From Desulfurococcales archaeon (GTDB lineage Archaea; Thermoproteota; Thermoprotei_A; Sulfolobales; NBVN01), in assembly GCA_023255955.1 (NCBI GenBank), contig JAGDWD010000006.1, positions 1-64,000 on the forward strand: a DNA stretch of 64,000 nt, given 5' to 3'. A program made the position numbers and the translations under genes. The notes beneath the pieces were generated by a model. The model was not told where the DNA came from. It worked only from the letters and a program-made list of their open reading frames with translations, and did not search any database. Within the stretch, counting starts at the first letter, position 1. Each line of letters opens with the position of its first letter. This document shows positions 1 to 9,892 of this stretch, in pieces.

Positions 1-308
1 GGAACACATCTAAGGTATGCCCAGTACATAAAGCTGAGATAACCTACAACTCCAGAGTAGGTAGGTGTAGCGTTGGTGGTGAGCTATGGCATAGAGACGT
101 AGTTGCCTGCTGGAACCTACTTTTTAGAGCCCTGGGAGGTGATGGGAGCAACGCTCCAAGCCTCTCAGGGCTAGACCTAGATGTGTCCCGCATGCCGTTC
201 GGGACGAACGCCACCCATGACCCCACAGAGGTACCGAAAACCCTGTGGACGAGGTGGAAGTCCCTAGATGCAATGAACAAACATGAACTCATATCAATGA
301 GCATCTAG
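1..308 (+). pseudogene. tnpB: IS200/IS605-type TnpB, C-terminal end (cut by window edge)
   Basis: Reading the frame whose stop is TAG 306-308 gives a TnpB-like C-terminus. It has a CPVH zinc-finger half (about 18-29), a degenerate second half (CSVGG, where the family usually has CxxCG), and the HRDVVACWN motif (about 96-122), corresponding to the HRDvnAaxN region near the RuvC active site. A low-complexity tail ending KHELISMSI follows. TnpB is the RNA-guided nuclease of IS605 elements. The 5' part lies outside the window, so whether this copy is intact cannot be judged. The annotated tail overlaps the right-end hairpin at 262-310, as expected for an element whose omega RNA comes from the 3' end. 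Confidence 0.75.
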
Positions 309-318
309 GGACAAACGG
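262..318 (+). repeat. IS605-type right-end hairpin, copy 1
   Basis: A perfect 10-bp inverted repeat, CCCTAGATGC at 262-271 and GCATCTAGGG at 301-310, encloses a 29-nt loop. It is followed by ACAAACGG (311-318). The same 10-29-10 geometry recurs at 7679-7727 and 19041-19089, and the ACAAACGG extension recurs in copy 2. The structure overlaps the tnpB stop codon. It is best explained as the transposon right end and probable omega-RNA 3' region. The exact cleavage point is inferred. Confidence 0.7.
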
Positions 319-851
319 ATGCTGTCGAAGCTCAGGAGATCTTCTATCCGTACTGGAGGCTTAAGGAGGAGGGGTTTGAGGTAGTGGTCGCAGCACCTTC
401 TAAGAAGGTACTAAACACTGTTGTCCACGACTTCGAGCCTGGGTGGGAGACCTACACCGAGAAGCCTGGCTACAGGTTCCTCTGGGTTGACCTAACATTT
501 AAGGAGGTTAAGCCGGAGGAGTTTGATGGACTCCTCATACCGGGTGGTAGAGCTCCCGAGTACATAAGGACATACCCAGAGCTGGAGGCGATCGTTAGGC
601 ACTTCTTCGAGAAGAGTAAGCCCGTCGCAGCTATATGTCACGGACCCCTAGTTCTAGCAGCTTACGGCCTCCTCGAGGGTAGGAAGTTAACTGCCTACGC
701 CGCTGTAGCTCCTGATGTTAGGAGAGCTGGTGCTACCTACGTAGACCAGGAGGTAGTAGTTGACGGTAACCTAGTAACCAGTAGAGCTTGGCCCGACCTA
801 CCGGCATTCATGAGGGAGTTCATAAAGTTACTTAAATCCAGGGTAAAGTAG
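319..851 (+). pseudogene. DJ-1/PfpI family protein, 5' end removed by IS605-type element
   Basis: The reading frame begins inside the protein (DAVEAQEIFYPYWRLKEEG...) directly after the transposon end. The first roughly 10-12 residues and the start codon are missing. The rest is a normal DJ-1/PfpI (class I glutamine amidotransferase-like) domain: FDGLLIPGGR at about 528-557 and the nucleophile elbow AAICHGPLVLA at about 630-660 with its catalytic Cys. The C-terminus is intact (stop at 849-851). Family members are deglycases, chaperones or proteases acting on damaged proteins. A GTG at 384 could restart translation but would drop the first strand and helix. I treat it as a recent pseudogene because the remaining frame has no other lesion. 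Confidence 0.75.
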
Positions 852-991
852 TTAATTTTTAGTTGTACCTCTCCGGCTAGATAAGCTACCATCCCATTCC
901 ATCTATTTGGTAGTACTTGGCTAGGTACCCTAGTTGGGGATCTAAGCACTCGGAACCTGAAAGCTTCTAAGTTTCAGAACCGAGTCCGTGG

Positions 992-4441
<3,450 letters not shown>

Positions 4442-4456
4442 ACCGTCCCTCCTAAG

Positions 4457-4753
4457 CTAGTCAGCTACATATGTCTCGAGATGTTGCTCCTCATCTATAG
4501 CAGTACCTAAGGACAGGGTATGCCCCTTCCTGTAATGCTCCTCTAACTCCTCCCTACTAGTCAGAGTTAACCTACAGGTGATACAGTAGGCACACCCTCT
4601 AGCTTCCAGAGAATTAAGTAACTCGTTTAACGAGATTTCCCTAAATGAGTTACATCCCCCAGCTTCCCCTACTACTCTACCTACCATAGGACAGTATCCT
4701 ACCCATGGAAAAGATATGTGAGGACTGAAAAACACGCATTTCCCACACTTCAA
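4457..4753 (-). CDS. small cysteine-rich, zinc-finger-like protein
   Basis: A 98-residue protein of unknown role between ferredoxin and korA. The N-terminal half has spaced cysteines (CGKC at 3-6, then YCPM and GGCNSF). The C-terminal half resembles a C2H2 finger, with CAYCITC followed by LTSREELEEHYRKGH. Together they could bind one or two zinc ions or an Fe-S cluster. It sits 14 bp from ferredoxin and 15 bp from korA, so it is co-transcribed. An assembly, regulatory or electron-transfer accessory role for the oxidoreductase is an inference from position only. Confidence 0.75.
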   Translation of the reverse strand: MKCGKCVFFSPHISFPWVGYCPMVGRVVGEAGGCNSFREISLNELLNSLEARGCAYCITCRLTLTSREELEEHYRKGHTLSLGTAIDEEQHLETYVAD

Positions 4754-4766
4754 ACCGCGTCACCCA

Positions 4767-5012
4767 CTACTCTACCTTCTCAATACGTATAGCTGATACA
4801 GGGCAGACCTCCGCCCCGTTCTTAGCACACTCGTATAGCTCCTCAGGTATTATACCAATCGAGATCTCGGGGGTCAACTCAACACTGTACTTCGCTACGA
4901 CTCGGTTTTTTCCATTATCGTCTCCCAGTTCATATACGTCACTACAAGCTGCGGGAGCCGCTCCACAAGCTATGCACGTAGAACGATCTACTATTACTTT
5001 ATACTTAACCAT
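4767..5012 (-). CDS. ferredoxin, Thermococcus/Pyrococcus-like single-cluster type
   Basis: An 81-residue ferredoxin, the likely electron acceptor of the adjoining KorAB. Cysteines occur in CIACGAAPAAC (13, 16, 23) and in the C-terminal CAKNGAEVCP. Compared with the single-cluster P. furiosus ferredoxin, the C-x2-C/D-x2-C motif has Ala at the third ligand position. The following Cys and the first Cys of the C-terminal motif correspond to the family's disulfide pair. Either C23 serves as a ligand or the cluster is unusual. It is the first gene of the operon. The TATA-like element at 5035-5052 lies about 25 bp upstream of the ATG, so the message is probably leaderless. Confidence 0.85.
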   Translation of the reverse strand: MVKYKVIVDRSTCIACGAAPAACSDVYELGDDNGKNRVVAKYSVELTPEISIGIIPEELYECAKNGAEVCPVSAIRIEKVE

Positions 5013-5034
5013 AGTTTCTACCGTATAGTAACAT

Positions 5035-5052
5035 GTTTTAAAGATTTTAAAG
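5035..5052 (-). promoter_or_regulatory. TATA-like promoter of the ferredoxin-korAB operon
   Basis: On the minus strand two overlapping A/T boxes read CTTTAAAAT and CTTTAAAAC, with their centre 25-30 bp before the ferredoxin ATG. That is the archaeal TATA distance to a transcription start at or very near the start codon. Inferred from sequence only. Confidence 0.5.
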
Positions 5053-5139
5053 TTATGTGTTTAGAGTTTAAGGGATCCTGTTTTCAAAATATTATCTTTA
5101 GGATTTACTACCTTAAGTGACTTCAGTGACAAGGTTTCT

Positions 5140-5425
5140 TAAGGTATGTGAATTACTTCAGAAGCAGTAAATAGAATATCTGCTTCCTCCGGCTTCAGAG
5201 ATAGTTCTTCAGCTAATGAATCCGGCGGGTCTAGAACTAGAATGCTAATGCAGTTACGGCCTCAGCTGTAACAGGTGATCCTGGAGAATCTAATGCCACT
5301 GAAAAAGCTTTTCTTGAAGTAGATGGTAAAACGTCTAAGATCTTTCTAGAGTACACACGAGTATAAACTTTATATAAAAGATCTGAACTCTTTGTTATTA
5401 CACTTAAATCTATGGCTATGCACAT
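5140..5425 (-). pseudogene. degraded coding sequence, unknown family
   Basis: On the minus strand an open stretch (5237-5425; ...DLSVITKSSDLLYKVYTR...SPGSPVTAEAVTAL) continues in a shifted frame as LDPPDSLAEELSLKPEEADILF down to a stop near 5140. The amino-acid composition looks protein-like across the frameshift, which suggests a decayed gene rather than chance. I do not recognise the family. The rest of the 5013-5550 gap is AT-rich and holds nothing else I can support. Confidence 0.35.
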
Positions 5426-5550
5426 CTATCGTAGGCTTCAGTTTTAAATTGTACATTGTTAAAGCAGTTAAAGCATCTATGGAGGTATTATAATGTTAAT
5501 CATAATATAAAAATTTGGAAATCTAAGCTCTAAGCATGAGGTTGCTATAA

Positions 5551-6807
5551 TTATTGACTTAATGTAATTCGATGCAGTATTATATATATAATCATTGTCG
5601 ATAATATTGTTGGCAGTGTTCCGCCAATCCATGGCACAGTATATGTTATTGCTATATATATAGCAAAGCCTATTGCCCATGATGCTATACCTGCTATGTT
5701 GTATTCTGGGCTGTTCAATATTTTGTTTGGTTCATAACTACCTTTTTCTATTATGTAGCAGTCTGCTATTATTATCGATGTTAGTGGGATGAATGCTGCG
5801 CCTATGAATAGTAAGAAATGTTCGTATTTGTCTATTGGGAAAACAACAGCTATTATTGTTCCCAGTAACCCTGCTAAAAGTGTTTGCTTTGTAATGTTTC
5901 TTCTAGGGTCTATATTTATTATTGATACTGCTGCACTATATATATCCATGAAGGTTGTTGTAGTTGTGGAGAGTATTATTATTATCATTGCTGGTATTCC
6001 CAGTCCATAGAACGCTATTATTTTTATTGGGTCTGGAGCTCCAAGAAAAGCATTTGTTGTCGAACCTATGAAGTAGAATAAACCACTTGATGCGAAGTAT
6101 CCTAGTGCAGTAGCGAAGAAAACTCCTTTTTTATTGCTTTTTACAAACCTTGAATAGTCTGCTACTAGAGGAATCCATGAAACTGGCATTGCAACTACAA
6201 GATCTAAAGCTGTTGTAAATGGCATTGTACCTTCACCTATATTCCAGTCGAAGCTACCTACACTTTTTATTGTTACTACCGTAAGCCATGATATAAGTAC
6301 TAGAAGGAGTGAGGCAGATATTTTTCCTATGTACCTCCATTTTTCGGGTCCTGCAATAGCCCATAAAGTATTTAGCAACCCCATTAACACAACAGCTAAA
6401 GTGTAATCTAAGTTTACATCGAATGTAGAGAATACTTCTTGAAGTGCTCTCGCGGCAACGATATTCATTACAGCTGTCCACCCAATAAGCTGAATATAGT
6501 TTAGTGCAGACGCTATGAAAGAACCTCTCAAACCTAGAGATTTTCTAAACAAGACCATTGTTGGGAGTCCAACGGTAAAACCTATTATGGCGACTAATCC
6601 TAGGAGTGTATTTCCAATTACATGACCTATTACGTTAGCTAGAAAACCTTTGAATAGAGTTGTACCTGGAGTTAGAAGTGCCCCAGCCCAGAACTCTGCT
6701 ATTGATATTCCAGCTCCAAACCATATAGCTGTCAAATCCCATGCACCAAGCTTTCTCTCACTAAATTCAACAGGTTTAATGCTCCCCATGTAGACCACCC
6801 CAAACAT
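5551..6807 (-). CDS. NCS1-family permease (cytosine/purine/thiamine-type)
   Basis: A 418-residue integral membrane transporter with about 12 hydrophobic segments. The N-terminus, FSERKLGAWDLTAIWFGAGISIAEFW, carries the tryptophan- and glycine-rich first helix of the nucleobase:cation symporter-1 (CodB/cytosine permease-like) family. SWIPLVADYSRFVKS matches the conserved aspartate/tyrosine region of helix 6. Family substrates include cytosine, purines, allantoin, hydantoin and thiamine precursors. With ThiC and ThiDN elsewhere in the window, HMP or thiamine is possible but unproven. Codons are markedly A/T-ending (ATT, TTT, ATA) unlike the flanking korAB genes, and gene fragments lie on both sides, so lateral acquisition is likely. 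A second ATG lies at codon 7. Confidence 0.85.
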   Translation of the reverse strand: MFGVVYMGSIKPVEFSERKLGAWDLTAIWFGAGISIAEFWAGALLTPGTTLFKGFLANVIGHVIGNTLLGLVAIIGFTVGLPTMVLFRKSLGLRGSFIASALNYIQLIGWTAVMNIVAARALQEVFSTFDVNLDYTLAVVLMGLLNTLWAIAGPEKWRYIGKISASLLLVLISWLTVVTIKSVGSFDWNIGEGTMPFTTALDLVVAMPVSWIPLVADYSRFVKSNKKGVFFATALGYFASSGLFYFIGSTTNAFLGAPDPIKIIAFYGLGIPAMIIIILSTTTTTFMDIYSAAVSIINIDPRRNITKQTLLAGLLGTIIAVVFPIDKYEHFLLFIGAAFIPLTSIIIADCYIIEKGSYEPNKILNSPEYNIAGIASWAIGFAIYIAITYTVPWIGGTLPTILSTMIIYIILHRITLSQ

Positions 6808-6905
6808 TTTGTAGTCTGATTATAAGTTATTCAATAACCTGGTTATATTTGGAGTAACACAAACACACTTGAGAAACAGATTAGTTCTGTGTTTATGCTA
6901 TGACA

Positions 6906-7069
6906 TGTATAGATGTCGAGAATCTAAATGTTGAAAGTTTAAACGGTTTAAAATACTTGAAGATATAACTTTTTCGCTGGATTGTGGATAATTTTTGGTT
7001 GTTGCTGGAGGGGGTGGTAATGAAAAGTCAACACTTTTAAAGGTTTTGCTAGGTTTAAAAGATGTTTAG
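6906..7069 (+). pseudogene. remnant of an ABC-transporter ATPase N-terminus
   Basis: Broken plus-strand frames spell the start of an ABC ATPase: IDVENLNVESLNGLKYLK, then after a stop/frameshift DITFSLDCG and VVAGGGGNEKSTLLKVLLG, ending in DV-stop. The second part is a degenerate Walker A (normally GxxGxGKST) followed by the typical LLKxLxGL. No Walker B, signature motif or remainder exists. It lies in the same AT-rich patch as the NCS1 permease, so it may be debris of the same acquired segment. Confidence 0.5.
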
Positions 7070-7135
7070 TTGTTGATGAGGCTCCAAAGCATTTCAGCAT
7101 CTATCTAAGCCTTAAATATTAAAATCATACTTATT

Positions 7136-7265
7136 TCATCCGGTCCAAAAGACAAAAGTTGTCTTCACATTGTTTATATACGACTGGCTATAGCTATTCG
7201 ATATAAATTCAACAAACTTTTCTATAGTTTCATTTCCAGGCTCAGCACTATTTGATTCATACCAC
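7136..7265 (-). pseudogene. C-terminal fragment of an unidentified gene
   Basis: The minus strand carries a short protein-like tail (WYESNSAEPGNETIEKF... ending FVFWTG-stop at 7136). Its upstream part is replaced at 7266 by the duplicated korB segment. AT-rich codon use resembles the neighbouring permease. Family unknown. Confidence 0.3.
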
Positions 7266-7558
7266 TCTAGAATATATGACCTACAGAAAGCTGGTTGGGA
7301 TCCTGTAGTTGAAAAACCTGAGGAGGCTGTGGAGAAGCTGTTGGGAGCACTGAAGCTATCTCTCGAGGAGGATAAGATACCTATCGGCATATTCTACGTG
7401 AATCCCCACGTACCACCATTTGAAGAAAGGTTGAGTGTGGTTTTGAGGGAGTACCCCGAGGTAAATCCAGCTAACTCACCGATAGAGAGGGACGGTGCCC
7501 CACTAATATCCTCCAAGGTCTTCGAGAAACTATTTAGCGAGTATATAGTGGGGAGCTA
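7266..7558 (+). pseudogene. duplicated 3' fragment of korB
   Basis: This stretch encodes [20 protein letters not shown] through [12 protein letters not shown]-stop, the last third of the KorB protein. It is a copy of 1631-1917 in opposite orientation; I saw no difference over 7266-7552 (287 bp). It lacks the TPP and cluster-binding parts and cannot work as a beta subunit. The absence of any drift means the copying was very recent or the copies are homogenised. The downstream junction gives a different C-terminus (GS-stop). Confidence 0.85.
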
Positions 7559-7584
7559 GCCCTTCCGCAAACCCTGGAACGTAC

Positions 7585-7672
7585 CTAGCTCTCCTTCCTT
7601 ACTACCACCGCCGTACCGTAAGCTACTACCTCCGCCGCACCACTCATTATGCTAGCCGTGGTTAGCCTGACC
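7585..7672 (-). pseudogene. YbjQ/UPF0145 family protein, C-terminal remnant
   Basis: The minus strand reads LTTASIMSGAAEVVAYGTAV VVRKES-stop (stop at 7585-7587), closely matching the conserved end of the YbjQ/UPF0145 family (…FDTSSI…GxxEVxAYGTAV). The remaining, upstream part is missing: the frame runs straight into the IS605-type right end at 7671-7727. A second gene broken at such an element supports insertion-driven decay. Confidence 0.55.
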
Positions 7673-7727
7673 GTTTGTCTCTAGATGCTCGTTGATGTGG
7701 GTTTATGTTTGTTCATCACATCCAGGG
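7671..7727 (-). repeat. IS605-type right-end hairpin, copy 2
   Basis: Arms CTCTAGATGC (7679-7688) and ACATCCAGGG (7718-7727) enclose a 29-nt loop. Next to them lies the complement of ACAAACGG (7671-7678), as in copy 1. The arms carry mismatches relative to copy 1, so this copy is older. Confidence 0.6.
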
Positions 7728-7877
7728 ACTTCCACCTTACCCACAGGGGTTTTTCCCTACCCCTGCGGGTCGTGGGTGGCTGTCGAGCTCAACGGCATGA
7801 GGCCCCCATCTACACCTAACCCCGCAGAGCTCGGAGCACTGCTCCCATCACTCAGCAGGGTATCAAAGCTACCTACA
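7679..7877 (-). pseudogene. tnpB: tnpB C-terminal tail remnant, copy 2
   Basis: The minus strand encodes LLSDGSSAPSSAGLGVDG, then LMPLSSTATHDPQG-stop. This aligns with GDGSNAPSLSG and RMPFGTNATHDPTE of the tnpB tail at 170-230. An in-frame stop and lost spacing show decay. No zinc-finger or RuvC part remains, because the sequence upstream is already the 3' end of the next gene. Confidence 0.55.
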
Positions 7878-7895
7878 GGAATGAAGTTAGTAAGC

Positions 7896-8576
7896 TTAAC
7901 GTATAATCCCAGGAGACAGAACCCTAAAAACCATAAACACAACACCACCAATCAAAAACAGAACAGCCCGCTTCCTCGCTAGGGTCGTTGCTAGTGCTAG
8001 TAAGACTACAGCTACCACTAAGAGCAGTCCCTCAACTACCCACACGTTATTGAATATAGTTAGGGAGGCTATAGCTAGGCAGTTCACAGTTGTGTGTAGA
8101 GCTATTGCTGTCATCAGGAGCCTCAAGCTCCCGGGATTCGTAGATATCAGTAGAGCTAGAGACGTGTGTATAGCCACAGCGGAGTTCCTCTCGATGGCTC
8201 CTGGTAGTAGCTCGGCTAGCCCGTAACCCCCAGCGACCACTACTGGTAAGGCGTAGATTAGAACTGCTTCAGCTAACCCCCACCCAAGCCCCAATGACGT
8301 AGCACCCCTCCTAGATAACCTCCTCACAAACTCTGTGCGTAGTAGGGTGAACCTCACGGACTCCTCGAAGAGTCCTGCTAGTGCGGAAGCTACGTACCCG
8401 GAAACCACCAGCCTAGGGTCTAGAAACGCGAGGATTGGTGCTCTAAGAACTAGAGCAAGTAGCCACCCACCACCACCTACGAGAGCTACTAACCAGAGAC
8501 TCACCCTCCTACCGCAGACAGCTACTAGGGCTGCGAAAGCCGGTAGTAGAGCAATTAATATAGCTACCACGACCAT
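7896..8576 (-). CDS. YhfC-like intramembrane metalloprotease family protein
   Basis: A 226-residue membrane protein with about seven hydrophobic segments. Three motifs fit the YhfC family, related to CPBP-type proteases: GLFEESVRF (EExxR, about 69-77), ERNSAVAIHTSLALLI (ERxxAxxxHxxxS, about 127-142) and ALHTTVNCLAIA (about 161-172, with Asn where an acidic residue is often found). Glu and His would coordinate the catalytic metal within the membrane. The substrate is unknown. The last codons abut the tnpB relic, and a 49-bp piece of its 3' end (7921-7969) recurs inverted at 9728-9777, so the native C-terminus may have been altered. Confidence 0.65.
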   Translation of the reverse strand: MVVVAILIALLPAFAALVAVCGRRVSLWLVALVGGGGWLLALVLRAPILAFLDPRLVVSGYVASALAGLFEESVRFTLLRTEFVRRLSRRGATSLGLGWGLAEAVLIYALPVVVAGGYGLAELLPGAIERNSAVAIHTSLALLISTNPGSLRLLMTAIALHTTVNCLAIASLTIFNNVWVVEGLLLVVAVVLLALATTLARKRAVLFLIGGVVFMVFRVLSPGIIR

Positions 8577-8850
8577 ACCCTGACCCTCAGCTTAAAACCA
8601 CCTTCAACCGTTCTACCCACCACCTCATGTTGGACACGGACTACGGATACCGTGAGCGTATCAGCCCTGGGACATAGTTAGGTAAAGCTTATAACCCTAC
8701 TTGAGGGTGCCTTACTATATTTTGACAGAATTAGTGGATGGGCCGGGGTAACCTTGAGACTTTAGGTCACGTCCTGAGTGGGTTAGCTAATGAAGAGGGA
8801 CGTGGGCAGGTTCCCGGGATGGTTAGGGAGGAGCAGTTAAGGAAGGGAGA

Positions 8851-9294
8851 TCAACCAGTTCTCAGCTTTTCCCATCGCTCGACACCACCTTCAACCACTC
8901 TAAAAACTGGGTTGGGCTCGACGTCCTTAGGGTTCAAGTTCTTTAATTCCTCAAACTTTCTTCTATCCCGGACTTCAAGCTTTTTCAGTAGGTGGATGAA
9001 CTCGTACTCTAACTGCCCGCGGGTCACCGCTACAACTCCCTGGAGCTCGATGACCCTTATCTTAGAGTAATTAAACGAGTAACCTCTCCTCCTCGCTTCA
9101 AGGTATATCTGGAAGAGGTAGGCATCGATTAGGTCGACCGGCTTCTCGTACTCCTTAAATCTTATAAGTTGGGGGTGGTTGCGGTAGCCCCTCGTCCTAC
9201 CCTCGAGAACCCGCTTAGCTAGGAGCCCCTCCCTCCAAACAGCGACCAAGCCGATACGATCCAGGTACTTAGGGTGGATCGACCACAACCTCAA
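8851..9294 (-). CDS. pyrimidine dimer DNA glycosylase family protein (Pyr_excise / T4 endonuclease V-like)
   Basis: A 147-residue protein starting MRLWSIHPKYLDRIGLVAVW, then LLAKRVLEGRTRGYRNHPQL. This is the N-terminal signature of the Pyr_excise family, whose T4 member cuts the glycosidic bond at UV photoproducts and then nicks the strand. The Arg-rich GYRNHPQL segment matches the DNA- and dimer-contacting region. Length fits the family. A role in UV or damaged-base repair is inferred from the family. It stands alone, facing the decayed region. A plus-strand open frame overlapping its end (8738-9070) is regarded as non-coding. Confidence 0.75.
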   Translation of the reverse strand: MRLWSIHPKYLDRIGLVAVWREGLLAKRVLEGRTRGYRNHPQLIRFKEYEKPVDLIDAYLFQIYLEARRRGYSFNYSKIRVIELQGVVAVTRGQLEYEFIHLLKKLEVRDRRKFEELKNLNPKDVEPNPVFRVVEGGVERWEKLRTG

Positions 9295-9335
9295 CTAGAC
9301 TCCCTCATACATATCGCAGAAACACCCTATAATAA

Positions 9336-9560
9336 CTCACCCACTCAACAACCACCAACATTAAGTTCTACGGGTCGTCTCCAGGAGATTATGTGGAGAA
9401 GGTCCTTGACTACGCCTTCAGCATGCTGAGGAACAGGGTGAACGTAGCGGGACGGACAATGCACAACATCTGTGAGGCAGTAGTGCTGGAGACTGCGTAC
9501 ACCCTACCCAAGGCCTTGGAGCTAATCCTGATGGCTGCACCGCCCCCGGAGGTGATCTAG
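9336..9560 (+). pseudogene. Alba-like nucleic-acid-binding protein fragment
   Basis: The open frame 9336-9560 reads GDYVEKVLDYAFSMLRN, RVNVAGRTMHNICEAVVL, then TLPKALELIL. This resembles the Alba fold's YVxxVLxxF helix and its GRGxxIxxAVxxxE strand-helix. It has no start codon before the conserved part and the basic loop is altered (GRT instead of ARG/GRG), so I take it as a truncated relic. The similarity is weak and needs a profile search. Confidence 0.35.
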
Positions 9561-9727
9561 GACCTCGTTTTGGTTTTAAAGAGTTCTCAGCACCTAATTG
9601 GTATACTCCCAGCAGACCATATAAAGACACTGGGAGCTGGACTTCCCGCGGATAACTCATGCAGGAGCGATGGAAGCCGCACATTTGTGGGTGCTAATGC
9701 CTGTGGAGAAATCCTCCACGAAGCCTA

Positions 9728-9777
9728 GGGCTGTTCTGTTTTTGATTAGTGGATGTTGGGTTTATGGTTTTTAGGGT
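9728..9777 (+). repeat. 49-50 bp inverted copy of the yhfC-like gene 3' end
   Basis: From GGGCTGTTCTGTTTTTGATT to GGTTTTTAGGGT this matches the complement of 7921-7969 with about three differences and one inserted base. The source is the C-terminal coding part (KRAVLFLIGG...) of the membrane protease gene. Immediately upstream, 9655-9727 looks like another transposase-type tail, but I cannot assign it firmly. Confidence 0.55.
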
Positions 9778-9892
9778 GCGAGCTCTAGGTGATCGAGCAA
9801 GCTCTTGGTCTTATTTGAGGTCGTGATGTGCTTCTCTGAAGCTGATAGATGATATAACTCTGCGGAGCTGAGCTCTCTTGAGTTGGTCGCTG

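Noticed and set aside
44-304. Minus-strand 86-residue frame with similarity to the plus-strand frame at 7692-7982
   Set aside because: Both are antisense to homologous tnpB tails; the resemblance reflects the transposon copies, not a protein family.
7329-7559. A second, shorter KorB gene
   Set aside because: It lacks the TPP and cluster motifs and is an identical duplicate of the gene end; a fragment, not a functional subunit.
8738-9070. Open plus-strand frame beginning MGRGNLETLG overlapping the pyrimidine-dimer glycosylase gene
   Set aside because: Its second half is exactly antisense to the glycosylase 3' end and the composition is not protein-like. The TATA-like sequence upstream alone is not enough.
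9655-9727. Another tnpB C-terminal tail (VGANACGEILHEA)
   Set aside because: Plausible in composition, but no zinc finger, HRD motif or right-end hairpin accompanies it, so the family cannot be supported.
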